Shown: one piece after another, positions 18,839 through 26,808 of the stretch
Layout: the number at the start of each line of letters is the position of its first letter
Position numbering within the stretch: position 1 is the first letter of the stretch
Assembly (NCBI RefSeq): GCF_012932565.1
Contig: NZ_JABBYJ010000001.1
Location: forward strand, 992,001 to 1,056,000
DNA length: 64,000 nucleotides
Source of the DNA: Sneathiella limimaris
GTDB taxonomy: Bacteria > Pseudomonadota > Alphaproteobacteria > Sneathiellales > Sneathiellaceae
Reading direction: 5' to 3'
Made by a program: the position numbers and the translations under genes
Notes under the pieces: generated by a model
What the model was told of the DNA's origin: nothing
Databases searched by the model: none
What the model saw: the letters and a program-made list of their open reading frames with translations, nothing else

Positions 18839-20641
18839 ATGACAGACCTTAGCAAAATCCGGAATTTTTCCATCATTGCCCATATCGATCACGGCAAGTC
18901 GACCCTGGCTGACCGGCTGATCCAGGATTGCGGCGGCCTTGATGATCGGGAGATGCAACAGCAGGTTCTGGATAATATGGATATTGAGCGCGAGCGCGGG
19001 ATTACCATTAAGTCCCAGACCGTTCGCTTGCTCTATACAGCCAAAGATGGGGAGACCTATACTCTCAACCTGATTGACACACCGGGCCATGTGGACTTTG
19101 CCTATGAGGTGAACCGCTCCCTCTCGGCTTGTGAAGGCTCGTTGCTGGTGGTGGATGCGAGCCAGGGTGTTGAGGCTCAGACCCTTGCTAACGTTTATCA
19201 GGCGATTGAGGTGGATCACGAGATTATTCCGGTTCTCAACAAGGTTGACCTGCCAGCGGCGGATGTGGATCGGGTCTCCGAACAGATTGAGGATGTGATC
19301 GGCATTGATGCGTCCGAAGCGATCGCGGTATCGGCCAAGACCGGTCTTGGGATTGAGGAAGTTCTGGAAGCCGTCGTGCAGAAAATTCCGGCGCCGGTTG
19401 GCGATCGGGACAAGCCCCTGCAGGCGCTTTTGATCGACAGTTGGTATGATGCCTATCTTGGCGTGGTGGTGCTTTTCCGGGTGCGTCAGGGTGTCATCAA
19501 GAAAGGCCAGCGGATCCGCCTGATGGAAACGGGCGCGGCCTATCCTGTTGATCGTGTCGGTGTCTTTACACCGAAAGGGCTTTTGGTCGATGAGCTGGGG
19601 CCGGGTGAAATCGGTTTCATGACGGCCGCCATCAAGGAGGTTGCCGACACCAATGTGGGTGACACCATCACCGATGATCGTAAACCTGCAGATGCGCCGT
19701 TGCCAGGCTTTAAGCCGAACCAGCCAGTTGTTTTCTGTGGCCTCTTCCCAGTGGATTCTGCTGATTTTACAGAATTGAAGGCAAGCTTGGCCAAGCTGCG
19801 GCTCAATGATGCCAGCTTCTCCTTTGAGGCAGAGACCTCAGCCGCTCTCGGCTTTGGTTTCCGCTGTGGCTTCCTTGGCCTTTTGCATCTGGAGATTATT
19901 CAGGAGCGGTTGGAGCGGGAGTTTGACCTCGACCTGATCACCACGGCGCCTTCCGTTGTCTATCATATCTACAAGACCAACGGGGAAATGGAAGAGCTGC
20001 ATAATCCGGCCGACATGCCCGACGTGATGAAGGTTGATCATGTGGAAGAGCCTTGGATTAAGGCGACCATCATGGTGCCGGATGATTACCTTGGACAGGT
20101 TCTGAAACTTTGCGAGGACAAACGCGGCGTTCAGCTGGATCTGACCTATGCCGGTAACCGGGCCATGGTTGTCTATAAACTACCGCTGAACGAGGTGGTG
20201 TTCGACTTCTATGATCGCCTGAAATCCGTGAGCCGGGGTTATGCCAGCTTTGACTATGAAATGATGGGCTATGAGGAAAGTGACCTTGTGAAGCTGTCTA
20301 TTCTGGTGAACGCGGAGCCGGTAGACGCCTTGGCCATGCTGGTGCATCGCTCTCAAGCCGAAGCCCGCGGGCGTCACCTCTGTGAACGTCTCAAAGACCT
20401 CATCCCACGACAGCTCTTCAAGATTGCCCTGCAGGCGGCGATTGGCGGCAAGGTCATCGCGCGGGAAACCATTAGCGCCATGCGCAAAGACGTGACCGCC
20501 AAATGTTATGGCGGTGATATTACCCGGAAGAAGAAGCTGCTGGAGAAGCAGAAGAAGGGTAAGAAGCGGATGCGCTCCATTGGCAATGTGGATATTCCGC
20601 AAAGTGCCTTCGTGGCAGCGCTGAAAATGGGGGACGACTAG
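18839..20641 (+). CDS. lepA: Elongation factor 4 (back-translocase LepA)
   Basis: A 600-residue translational GTPase. G1 is [13 protein letters not shown] (residues about 14-26), G3 DTPGHVDF, G4 NKVD; the LepA-specific C-terminal domain ends with [16 protein letters not shown] and VDIPQSAF. The length equals the E. coli protein. It acts on stalled or mis-translocated ribosomes and is partly membrane-stored. ATG 18839 directly follows the GTGACACC leader. I see no clear terminator downstream. Confidence 0.98.
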   Translation: MTDLSKIRNFSIIAHIDHGKSTLADRLIQDCGGLDDREMQQQVLDNMDIERERGITIKSQTVRLLYTAKDGETYTLNLIDTPGHVDFAYEVNRSLSACEGSLLVVDASQGVEAQTLANVYQAIEVDHEIIPVLNKVDLPAADVDRVSEQIEDVIGIDASEAIAVSAKTGLGIEEVLEAVVQKIPAPVGDRDKPLQALLIDSWYDAYLGVVVLFRVRQGVIKKGQRIRLMETGAAYPVDRVGVFTPKGLLVDELGPGEIGFMTAAIKEVADTNVGDTITDDRKPADAPLPGFKPNQPVVFCGLFPVDSADFTELKASLAKLRLNDASFSFEAETSAALGFGFRCGFLGLLHLEIIQERLEREFDLDLITTAPSVVYHIYKTNGEMEELHNPADMPDVMKVDHVEEPWIKATIMVPDDYLGQVLKLCEDKRGVQLDLTYAGNRAMVVYKLPLNEVVFDFYDRLKSVSRGYASFDYEMMGYEESDLVKLSILVNAEPVDALAMLVHRSQAEARGRHLCERLKDLIPRQLFKIALQAAIGGKVIARETISAMRKDVTAKCYGGDITRKKKLLEKQKKGKKRMRSIGNVDIPQSAFVAALKMGDD

Positions 20642-20682
20642 TCCCTCACTCAGTCCCCCAAAAAGGGTGCGATGAGCTGAGA

Positions 20683-20707
20683 TATTTAGCTAAGGTATTT
20701 AGCTAAG
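20683..20707. repeat. Tandem 13-base repeat
   Basis: TATTTAGCTAAG occurs at 20683-20694 and again at 20696-20707, with period 13. The second copy contains the stop codon of the convergent membrane protein gene. Probably a small slippage duplication. Confidence 0.7.
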
Positions 20708-21019
20708 ATATTTCCGGGGGGCGAAGTTGTTGGCCCGCTGACGAAACAGCAGAAGCAGCGCCACCCCGGGGATCGCAAAGACAAGCCAGGCTGGCCATAG
20801 CAGAATTTCGACAACCACTGGGTCCCAAAGCTGCGGGATTAAATAGCGCTGGATGATGGCTTGTGTAAGGTTGAGGCTTTCAGGATGCAGTTCAAACCAC
20901 AATTGTCCAAGAAGCTGTGGGGTCCATTCCCCGGCGCGAAGCGATAAGAGAAGCTCGCTTCCAAACAGCATCAAACTCAAAATAATACAAATCCACCCAA
21001 AAAATCGTCCGACTATCAC
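20699..21019 (-). CDS. Small membrane protein of unknown function
   Basis: A 106-residue protein with two hydrophobic spans (about 3-25 and 76-98) around a conserved-looking centre (LGQLWFELHPESLNLTQAIIQRYLIPQLWDPV). I recognise similar small proteins in related alphaproteobacteria but no assigned function. GTG at 21019 gives a compact protein opening with a membrane helix; the frame remains open to ATG 21100 (133 residues), whose N-terminus looks unlike a membrane-protein start. It is convergent with lepA and ends within a tandem repeat. Confidence 0.6.
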   Translation of the reverse strand: MIVGRFFGWICIILSLMLFGSELLLSLRAGEWTPQLLGQLWFELHPESLNLTQAIIQRYLIPQLWDPVVVEILLWPAWLVFAIPGVALLLLFRQRANNFAPRKYLS

Positions 21020-21137
21020 AGGGTCTTGCTCCCACCAGCAACCAACAAATCGGGGACTTCTGTACCGCCAATCTGCCAAGCCTACCCCTAAATTTCCCAA
21101 ATGCCCAATCTTTTTAATTTGAACAAGGTTTGAGCAC

Positions 21138-21165
21138 TTGCATTCTCAGCCTTGTTGGGTATATT
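21138..21165 (+). promoter_or_regulatory. Promoter of tRNA-Ser
   Basis: TTGCAT at 21138-21143, a 16-base spacer and TATATT at 21160-21165, about 30 bases before the tRNA 5' end. Good position and match. Confidence 0.6.
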
Positions 21166-21194
21166 CCCCCGGTCCCGTTCAAATGAACGTTTGC

Positions 21195-21285
21195 GGAGGG
21201 GTGGCCGAGTGGCTGAAGGCGCACGCCTGGAAAGTGTGTATACGGCAACACCGTATCGGGGGTTCGAATCCCCCTCCCTCCGCCA
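21195..21285 (+). tRNA. tRNA-Ser(GGA)
   Basis: A 91-base gene with encoded CCA. The acceptor GGAGGGG (21195-21201) pairs with TCCCTCC, the discriminator is G, and the anticodon arm CACGC-CTGGAAA-GTGTG gives anticodon GGA, which reads UCC and UCU. A long variable arm (TATACGGCAACACCGTAT) and the T arm GGGGGTTCGAATCCCCC confirm a class II serine tRNA. Its last 15 bases recur at 22158, suggesting use as an integration site. Confidence 0.97.
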
Positions 21286-21288
21286 TTT
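21274..21288 (+). repeat. Putative attachment site, copy 1 (tRNA-Ser 3' end)
   Basis: CTCCCTCCGCCATTT covers the last 12 bases of tRNA-Ser including CCA plus three following bases. An identical 15-base copy is at 22158-22172 in direct orientation. Direct repeats of a tRNA 3' end are the typical footprint of tyrosine-recombinase integration. Confidence 0.6.
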
Positions 21289-21338
21289 CCCTGATTTTCC
21301 GCATTCCCTAAAACTCGCCAAATCGCGGTTTTTGAAAG

Positions 21339-21354
21339 TTTAAGTCGACTTAAA
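21339..21354. repeat. 16-base perfect palindrome
   Basis: TTTAAGTCGACTTAAA, self-complementary over all 16 bases, lies between the tRNA and the stop of the convergent VPLPA-CTERM gene. It could be a weak terminator stem or a protein site; there is no T-run. Confidence 0.6.
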
Positions 21355-21362
21355 TAGAAATT

Positions 21363-21992
21363 CTAATTCTGCCGTTTGCGTCTGTTCAGTAATCCCAGTA
21401 CAACTATTCCAGCGCCAAACATTGGAAGAGCGAAAGGAAGTGGGACTACCGAAGGTCTAATAAGCCAAGCGGAGTGACCTCTGTAGTTCACAGAGTCGAC
21501 CTGATTGAGGCCAAAATCTCCTGGCGGTTCATAGTAGGGTGGATATTCCACTCCATAGCCGCCATTCCACCAAACGTAACCCCATAAAGCATCATCATCA
21601 CTAACTTGTAAAGAAGTCCAGCCCTGAGCGGCTTCGCCGTGAGTGCGCCCCACAACATCCAGAGTATGAATAAGTGCGTCATAATCTCGAGCGTCGCTAA
21701 AACTTAAATCTGTGTAGTTTGCAAGCGGGTCAAGTGAGTTCCAAAACGCCAAGACTTGTTCAGGGGAGGCTAGTATCCAATTTGAGCCTAAAGCATCGAA
21801 GCCATCAGTATTTAGTTCATTCCATGAGAGGCTTGTAATGCCAGGTGTATCAAGACGCAGAAAATCCAGTCCATTCACTTCATCAGTAATGTAACCATCA
21901 TGAACGGTAAAAGTCGAAGTCGCTTGCGCGTTTGACGCGAAGGCCATCAGGCATACAAAAAACGCCAAAAAAGCATTCAAGGCTCTACTCAT
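21363..21992 (-). CDS. VPLPA-CTERM sorting-domain protein 1
   Basis: A 209-residue secreted protein of unknown function. It has an N-terminal signal peptide (ALNAFLAFFVCLMAFASNAQA) and the C-terminal sorting signal VPLPFALPMFGAGIVVLGLL followed by RRKRQN. This is the PEP-CTERM variant VPLPA-CTERM, recognised in other bacteria by an exosortase for cell-surface or exopolysaccharide-linked export. No exosortase gene is in the window. ATG 21992 follows a G-run ribosome site (GGGGGG). The gene lies wholly inside the segment bounded by the two copies of the tRNA-Ser 3' end, so it is probably cargo of an insertion. Middle part (WGYVWWNGGYG) not recognised. Confidence 0.75.
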   Translation of the reverse strand: MSRALNAFLAFFVCLMAFASNAQATSTFTVHDGYITDEVNGLDFLRLDTPGITSLSWNELNTDGFDALGSNWILASPEQVLAFWNSLDPLANYTDLSFSDARDYDALIHTLDVVGRTHGEAAQGWTSLQVSDDDALWGYVWWNGGYGVEYPPYYEPPGDFGLNQVDSVNYRGHSAWLIRPSVVPLPFALPMFGAGIVVLGLLNRRKRQN

Positions 21993-22058
21993 TACATATC
22001 CCCCCCAGGAACAAAATTTATACAGCTCCATCCTAGATTTGAACGACTTACAATACAA

Positions 22059-22480
22059 CTAAGTATTAAATAATTGAAAAAGTTTAGAGAGTTTTTAGGT
22101 TGTAGGGGTTTCAAAACTCCATGTTTGTTTAGTTCGCGCTAAGCGCTTGGATAACTACTCCCTCCGCCATTTATCTTCCCAAAAATAAACTCCGCAGAAC
22201 TGCTGCTTAAGTTTCCTGATTTGACGTTACAGGACTGACCCGAACTTCGAGGCGTTTTGGTTTCAAATACAAATATGGCGAGAGAGATTCTCATCCCTTC
22301 ATTCTCTTATTTCTAGCCCATCAGCGCAGTTTGATTTTGTAAATTGTAATATTTAAATAACAAAAAATAGAGTAAACACCCTGAAAAACCAACTATTTAT
22401 GGTTAATGAAATATTAATGTTGCATTATAGGTGCAATCTCTTGTTATATGAGAAAATCATTTAATGAGGGGTAATCTAAA
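22059..22480. other. Gene-free stretch with second attachment-like repeat and a promoter
   Basis: About 420 AT-rich bases between divergent VPLPA-CTERM genes. I find the 15-base tRNA-end repeat (22158-22172), and a possible promoter for the right-hand gene, TTGCAT (22420-22425), 18 bases, TTATAT (22444-22449). The -35 overlaps a small palindrome, TTGCA-7-TGCAA. No coding sequence is convincing. Confidence 0.6.
22158..22172 (+). repeat. Putative attachment site, copy 2
   Basis: CTCCCTCCGCCATTT, identical to the tRNA-Ser 3' end at 21274-21288 and in the same direction, 884 bp away. Flanks differ on both sides, so the match is exactly 15 bases. Confidence 0.6.
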
Positions 22481-23089
22481 ATAAAGAAGTTGCTTATCGC
22501 ACTAGCGGCGATTGTGTTTTCGGACTCTGTTGCCAATGCAGATACATTGAATTTCCTGGAATGGGAAGAAGCGGGAGTTCCCAAATACTCGACAGGTGAA
22601 ACAGAACTTTCCTTAAGCAATGCTACGGTTAAAACTACAGGACCCCAAATCTACTATGCAGGTGCCGGTGGTTGGTCGGGCGATAAAGGTCTGGGAACCG
22701 TTGGAGCGTGTGACGTGTACGGGTACTGTTCTTATGATCTTGAGATTGCCTTTAAGCAGCCCATTTTCAATCTTTCCTTTGATGCTGTCGCTGTGGGACT
22801 TAAAGACATTGTAAAGATCTCAGCCTATAACGGCGCGACTAATGTGGGAGAAGTTACACTTCAAAATAGCAATAATTCTAAAGGTTTTTATTTCTCCAAG
22901 TTTGGGACGATTACCCGTTTAGTCTTCGATGATCTGGGTTCGGAGAATGCCGGGGTTCTCTATAATGATTTCTATTTTGAAACGGCATCCGTGAGTGCTG
23001 TACCGCTTCCTGCGGCGCTTCCGCTCTATGGGGCTGGAATGGCCGTTCTTGGGTTTATGGGCTGGCGGCGAAAGAAGACATCTGCTTGA
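22481..23089 (+). CDS. VPLPA-CTERM sorting-domain protein 2 (apparent AUA start)
   Basis: A 202-residue secreted protein. Signal peptide KKLLIALAAIVFSDSVANA, a beta-rich middle, and C-terminal VPLPAALPLYGAGMAVLGFM with a closing WRRKKTSA, a textbook VPLPA-CTERM anchor/sorting domain. The start is odd: the frame is TAA TCT AAA ATA AAG AAG TTG, with GAGGGG at 22466-22471. ATA 22481 sits nine bases after the ribosome site and yields the lysine pair expected at a signal-peptide start. TTG 22490 is the first conventional start but is 18 bases from the ribosome site and loses both lysines. Either AUA is used or an ATG has mutated. A strong terminator follows. Confidence 0.7.
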   Translation: MKKLLIALAAIVFSDSVANADTLNFLEWEEAGVPKYSTGETELSLSNATVKTTGPQIYYAGAGGWSGDKGLGTVGACDVYGYCSYDLEIAFKQPIFNLSFDAVAVGLKDIVKISAYNGATNVGEVTLQNSNNSKGFYFSKFGTITRLVFDDLGSENAGVLYNDFYFETASVSAVPLPAALPLYGAGMAVLGFMGWRRKKTSA

Positions 23090-23112
23090 TGATCATGCCG
23101 AAACCTGAAGAA

Positions 23113-23137
23113 AGCGGCCCCATTCGGGGCCGTTTTT
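23113..23137 (+). terminator. Terminator after VPLPA-CTERM protein 2
   Basis: CGGCCCC (23115-23121) pairs with GGGGCCG (23126-23132), loop ATTC, then TTTTT (23133-23137). Confidence 0.9.
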
Positions 23138-23309
23138 AGTTTGAATATTAGGTGTTTATGGAAGATCAAGTCTTTGGAATATCGATTGATGCAACGCTTT
23201 TTCCAATTCCCTGATGCTCGAATTGCCCGTGCCTCATATGGCCGATCCAGCGGCCCACCATCCCATAATCCAGGCCGACAGTTCGAAAGGTTTTCTTTAA
23301 GACGTAAGT

Positions 23310-23396
23310 CTAAATATCCATAAAGACCGTGGCGCCGATGCCGATAGCAAGCGCTGCGGTCAGGAAATTGAAAAGTGAAGATTGGATTTCGAGCAT
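23310..23396 (-). CDS. 28-residue hydrophobic peptide
   Basis: A short frame encoding MLEIQSSLFNFLTAALAIGI and eight more residues (GATVFMDI), one predicted membrane helix covering most of it. ATG 23396 is preceded by AAAAGGAC at seven-base spacing, a better ribosome site than most genes here. The rest of 23141-23502 has nothing else convincing. Size and topology resemble small membrane-protein regulators; the function is unknown and coding status unproved. Confidence 0.45.
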   Translation of the reverse strand: MLEIQSSLFNFLTAALAIGIGATVFMDI

Positions 23397-23502
23397 AATA
23401 TGTCCTTTTGAGTTGTGTCTCAGGGGACGATACAAGCTCAAGCTAACGTGAGGTTAAGTGGCAAAGTTAATGCCGCCAGACAATAATTTCCACGGTTCTT
23501 TT

Positions 23503-23883
23503 CTAAGAGCTAGAATGATGTAAATCAGGCTCATCCGTACCTGCGACGATATAATCCCCCGCCTCTAACTGATTTACGGTGAAATTCACATCCCGGTAGC
23601 GGGTGCGCAGGAGTGTTTTGAATTTTTCGGCTAAGCCGGGTTCGATATTTATCAGGTGAAGCGTCAGGTTATATTGGCGGAGATCTTCTACGATTAAGTG
23701 GGCAAGACTATGAACCACAAAAGGCTCTTTTTCTTGAAAGCTTGATCCATCCAGGACGATTGTATTCAGGTTTTGCTTGAGAACATTCTCGATCACTTTC
23801 TTCCACAGATCCTGGACCAAATGATGGTCTTCAGAATTGAAGGCCCCCGTTTTAGATTTGTATAGATATACAACTGGCTTCAC
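23503..23883 (-). CDS. Hypothetical cytoplasmic protein, possibly STAS-like
   Basis: A 126-residue protein that I do not recognise. It has no signal peptide or membrane span. The central pattern, a strand (TIVLDGSSF) then a helix (VVHSLAHLIVEDLRQY) then a strand (LTLHLINI) then EPGLAEKFKTLL, faintly resembles a STAS or MlaB fold, but key residues are not conserved. The start is GTG 23883, eight bases after GGAG. It stands alone, flanked by gene-poor DNA. Confidence 0.55.
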   Translation of the reverse strand: MKPVVYLYKSKTGAFNSEDHHLVQDLWKKVIENVLKQNLNTIVLDGSSFQEKEPFVVHSLAHLIVEDLRQYNLTLHLINIEPGLAEKFKTLLRTRYRDVNFTVNQLEAGDYIVAGTDEPDLHHSSS

Positions 23884-24646
23884 TTAATACTCCAACCTTG
23901 CAATAAATTACATTAGGCAAAATGTAATTTAATAAAGATTAACTGAAATAGTTTTATTTGTAACTAATTTGCGGGTGAGAGGGCGTAACTCCCATCTAAA
24001 CCCTTCGTAAATTTCTAAAACCACACCCCAAAAGGCCCGCAAACACGAAGTTCGTGCCGGGTGGGAGGTGTCGATAGGATGTGGTTTGGGTGGTTGATCT
24101 GTTATTAGTAATTTTATGAGCCAGATCAATCCATTAGCCGCTTTACGGCGTGTATTTCTGCATGGTGTCTCATCCCCCAATGAGCGTGTTTATATACGCA
24201 ACCGGAAAAAAGACCGGTGATGCGGTTACTTCTGCACTAACAGGTTACTCGGTATCAATTTTTGGTACGCATGCATCACCGGCAAGTTTACTGAATTTTT
24301 AAAATGGTTTTGCACGTGTCGAAGATTTGGATCAGGCGCTTATCTTGTCGCTCACTTGTGCCCGACGCCCTGATCACAGGAAACCCAAAGAGACGTAAAC
24401 TCAGAGGAAGCCCTTTCTGCACAGAAAAGCCCATATGGGAGGGCCAAACCCGTATTTCAAGAATTTTCTCAACAATCATTCAATTATATTATTTATTCGA
24501 GATATAAGGATCAGGACCCACCTGCAACAGGTTCGAACTCTTGGCGCCCTTCTTTGCGATACTCAGTTGCAAGTTAATAGATTTTTTTCAATTTGATAGT
24601 TAAGGATGAAACTGGATTTTGGTTTTGAGTGAAAAGTGGGTGAGAG
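23884..24646. other. Gene-poor stretch with a 10-bp inverted repeat
   Basis: About 760 bases without a convincing gene. CCGGTGATGC (24214-24223) and GCATCACCGG (24273-24282) form a perfect inverted repeat around 49 bases that contain GGTTAC twice. A 34-codon frame at 24116-24220 (MSQINPLAALRRVF and so on) looks protein-like but has no good ribosome site and runs into the left arm. It could hold an untranslated RNA or decayed genes. Confidence 0.5.
24116..24220 (+). CDS. Possible 34-residue peptide
   Basis: ATG 24116 to TGA 24220 encodes a basic peptide (opening MSQINPLAALRRVFLHGVSS, ending RNRKKDR). Composition is protein-like, but the ribosome site is poor (TTAGTAATTTT before ATG). Listed as weak. 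Confidence 0.18.
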   Translation: MSQINPLAALRRVFLHGVSSPNERVYIRNRKKDR

Positions 24647-25423
24647 ATGAGCTTAAAAGGCGTTATCCGATTTGGTCGGTTGCCACTTCTGGCACTGGTA
24701 TGTGCTGCTTCCCTGTCGACGACTGCGGTCGCTGACGGTGACAAGGAATGGGAGGGCATGTATCTCGGTTTTGGGCTGGGCGGTGGATATGGTATCGCCA
24801 GTCCGGACAGTCACATCTCCATCGGTTATTTTACGGCGGGTGATCCGGAACAGGTCGATCCGGGATTGCAGGAAAGCATCGAAGATGGATATTTGAGTGG
24901 CAGCGCGATTGCCGGTTATGATGTCCAGAGAGGCGACTGGGTGTTTGGCTTTGAGGCAAGTCTGACGGCCTCAAATTTTTCCGATACCAACGCAGCGGGC
25001 CCCACGTCCTACACGAGTTTTCCGGCTGTGAATTTCACGACCCGGACCACGATTGAGCATGATTTTGCCTTTAGCCTTCGCCCGAAGATCGGCTATGCCC
25101 TCGGTGATGTGCTGCTGCATGCCGCGCTTGGGCCAACGATCGGGACCTTCAAATATAAACTCCGCTATAATGAAACCGGGGCCACCACAAATTCATACAG
25201 TTATACTGATGATAGAGTTGCGTTTGGTATATCTTCGAATATCGGGGCGAGCTAACAGATGGGCGGCGGATGGCGCCTCAGGGGCGACTACATATTTGAT
25301 TACTATCCAGAGATCATTAATGAGAGAGATGTCTTTAACGTCGGCGCCTTTACGAGCTACTTCACGCATGACTCGGATTTTCAATCTCATGCGTTCCGAC
25401 TGTCTCTCATCAAACAGTTTTAA
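24647..25423 (+). pseudogene. Outer-membrane beta-barrel protein interrupted by an in-frame stop
   Basis: The frame opens with a signal peptide (LPLLALVCAASLSTTAVA) and an opacity/OmpA-like barrel (WEGMYLGFGLGGGYG, then LSGSAIAGYDVQRGDWVFGFEASL). It meets TAA at 25253-25255 and continues in the same frame, without indel, as QMGGGWRLRGDYIFDYYPE to a terminal strand ending SLIKQF at 25423. Alternating strand pattern and the final Phe are the barrel C-terminal signature, so the stop falls where a Tyr codon (TAC/TAT) would fit. It is a recent nonsense mutation, read-through, or a sequencing error. The truncated 202-residue product lacks the last two strands and the BAM signal, so it is unlikely to insert. 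The strong terminator at 25441 fits the full-length end. Confidence 0.8.
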
Positions 25424-25440
25424 GCGTGCAATCAGATTAT

Positions 25441-25471
25441 AAAAAAGCGGGGTGACTGAAATTCGTCACCC
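25441..25471. terminator. Bidirectional terminator
   Basis: AAAAAAGCGGGGTGAC (25441-25456) pairs with GTCACCCCGCTTTTTT (from about 25465), with T-runs outward on both strands. It serves both the barrel gene and the convergent Gly/Asp-repeat gene. Confidence 0.95.
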
Positions 25472-25493
25472 CGCTTTTTTTAGTTTTCAGAAC

Positions 25494-26039
25494 TTAGCGT
25501 TGAGCCTGATTGTCAGAGCTTGAGCTTGAGCTTGAGCTGGCGCCATCGTCACCAGACTCTCCGCCATCATCACCGCTTTCGCCGCCGTCATCAGCGCCAT
25601 CGTCACCGGACTCGCCACCATCGTCAGCGCCATCGTCCCCAGACTCGCCACCATCGTCCCCAGACTCACCGCCATCATCGCCAGACTCGCCGCCTTCACC
25701 GCCGTCGCCGTCGCCGTCACCGTCACCATCTCCACCTTCGCCATCGTCACCGGACTCGCCACCATCGCCGTCGCCGTCGCCGTCTCCACCTTCGCCGCCT
25801 TCGCCGCCGCCATCGCCGTCGCCGTCACCACCGCCTTCGCCGCCGCCATCGCCGTCACCGTCGCCATCACCGCCGCCTTCACCGCCTTCACCGCCATCAG
25901 CGAAAGCAATGGGGTTTTTCAGGGCCGGCCCATCCTGTGTGAAATCAACTGTGATTGGGGTTAGAGCGAGAGTTAAGGCCAGCGCACTTGTGCCTGTGAT
26001 GCCACCGAGTAGTCTGAAAAGCTTCTGTTTGTCTTCCAT
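25494..26039 (-). CDS. Secreted Gly/Asp-repeat protein A
   Basis: A 181-residue protein with a hydrophobic leader (about 9-27, GGITGTSALALTLALTPITV), a short linker ending AFA, then about 130 residues of nearly pure Gly, Asp, Glu and Ser: DGDGDGDGG units first, later ESGDDGG units, then eight Ser. Very acidic and low-complexity, it could bind calcium or other cations or act as an extended surface polymer; no RTX nonapeptide is present. It is a paralogue of the protein at 27141, with shared leader core LALTPITV and the same first repeat block. ATG 26039 follows CAGGAGA. A promoter of the locus-specific type lies at 26103-26127. The repeat DNA is in-frame codon repetition. Confidence 0.7.
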   Translation of the reverse strand: MEDKQKLFRLLGGITGTSALALTLALTPITVDFTQDGPALKNPIAFADGGEGGEGGGDGDGDGDGGGEGGGDGDGDGGGEGGEGGDGDGDGDGGESGDDGEGGDGDGDGDGDGGEGGESGDDGGESGDDGGESGDDGADDGGESGDDGADDGGESGDDGGESGDDGASSSSSSSSDNQAQR

Positions 26040-26102
26040 GGGAATTTCTCCTGAACTTTTATCCCTGCCGCATGGCGAGATTTCGTCTGTTTCTGTAAGG
26101 AG

Positions 26103-26127
26103 AACACCTGGATCAGGATTTTATTCC
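26103..26127 (-). promoter_or_regulatory. ECF-type promoter P2 before Gly/Asp-repeat protein A
   Basis: On the minus strand, GGAATAAA (26127-26120), 12 bases, then GTGTT (26107-26103). The two elements and the spacing are identical to the site before the ECF sigma gene at 27809, which makes a shared promoter of that sigma factor likely. It starts about 65 bases before the gene, just after the dioxygenase stop. Confidence 0.65.
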
Positions 26128-26135
26128 AAAAAAAA

Positions 26136-26807
26136 TTAAGTTTCAGACCACATTCTTTGCAGGTTGGCATAACTCTTAAAGGCGAGGTCTGTCTCAGGGG
26201 CATCTTTTTTGCTTTTATGCAGGGCCCTGCGGACCAGATCCAGATCACGCAATATTTCCCGTTTATGCGGATCCCGAATATAGCTCTCAAGCCAGGTCAC
26301 AGCCACAAGCCGCTCCCCTTTGGTCACGGGTGCGACCCGATGAAGGGTGAGTGACGGGTAAGCAACCGCACAGCCTGCGGGCAGTTTGATGGTTTGCGGA
26401 CCGAAGGGGCTGTCCATCTCCAACTCACCCCCCTCATAATCATCGGGGTTATTCAAAAAGACGGTGACGGAAATATCCGTTCGGGTCTTGGGGTTTTTGC
26501 CCATCAAGGCGTCATCCACGTGATAGCCATATTCCATTCCGGGATTGTATCGGCTGATCAAGGGGGGACGTATTTTCTTGGGAAAAGCAAATCGCTGAAA
26601 CTCGGTGGAGGCCATCAGGCGATCGATGACAAGCTTGTTGAGCTCTTTCTTGGCATCAGAGCCACTATCCATCTGTTCATTTTTCTTGACCTGTTTAGCC
26701 CTGAACCCTGCTGTTTTCCGACCATCAACAAAGCTGTCTTGCTCAATCAAGCTGTGGATATGCTTGAGGTCAGTACGGTCCAGTATATCTGTAAAAATAT
26801 CCAACAT
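26136..26807 (-). CDS. PKHD-type Fe(II)/2-oxoglutarate dioxygenase (YbiX/PiuC family)
   Basis: A 223-residue oxygenase aligning along its length with E. coli YbiX. The iron ligands are His and Asp in YGYHVDD (about residues 94-98) and His in LHRVAPV, and the 2-oxoglutarate-binding Arg is in KGERLVAV. The C-terminal domain (RDPHKREILRDLDLVRRAL) is also typical. The family includes PiuC, linked to iron uptake in Pseudomonas, and is annotated as prolyl/lysyl hydroxylase-like. ATG 26807 comes one base after the lipoprotein stop (TGACATG), so it is translationally coupled. Being flanked by two Gly/Asp-repeat secreted proteins is unusual; hydroxylation of a partner protein is only a guess, as the enzyme lacks a signal peptide. 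Confidence 0.88.
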   Translation of the reverse strand: MLDIFTDILDRTDLKHIHSLIEQDSFVDGRKTAGFRAKQVKKNEQMDSGSDAKKELNKLVIDRLMASTEFQRFAFPKKIRPPLISRYNPGMEYGYHVDDALMGKNPKTRTDISVTVFLNNPDDYEGGELEMDSPFGPQTIKLPAGCAVAYPSLTLHRVAPVTKGERLVAVTWLESYIRDPHKREILRDLDLVRRALHKSKKDAPETDLAFKSYANLQRMWSET

Positions 26808-26808
26808 G

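Noticed and set aside
21152-21343. Open frames running through tRNA-Ser
   Set aside because: The tRNA structure is unambiguous and the frames have no ribosome site.
25680-25900. Repetitive DNA that could suggest a CRISPR or satellite array
   Set aside because: The repeats are codon-level repetition of Gly/Asp/Glu in frame within two exported proteins; there are no equal-length spacers.
25510-26139. Long plus-strand open frames rich in Pro/Ser or Arg/His over the Gly/Asp-repeat genes
   Set aside because: They are complements of the repeat codons; the minus strand has the signal peptide, ribosome site, promoter and terminator.
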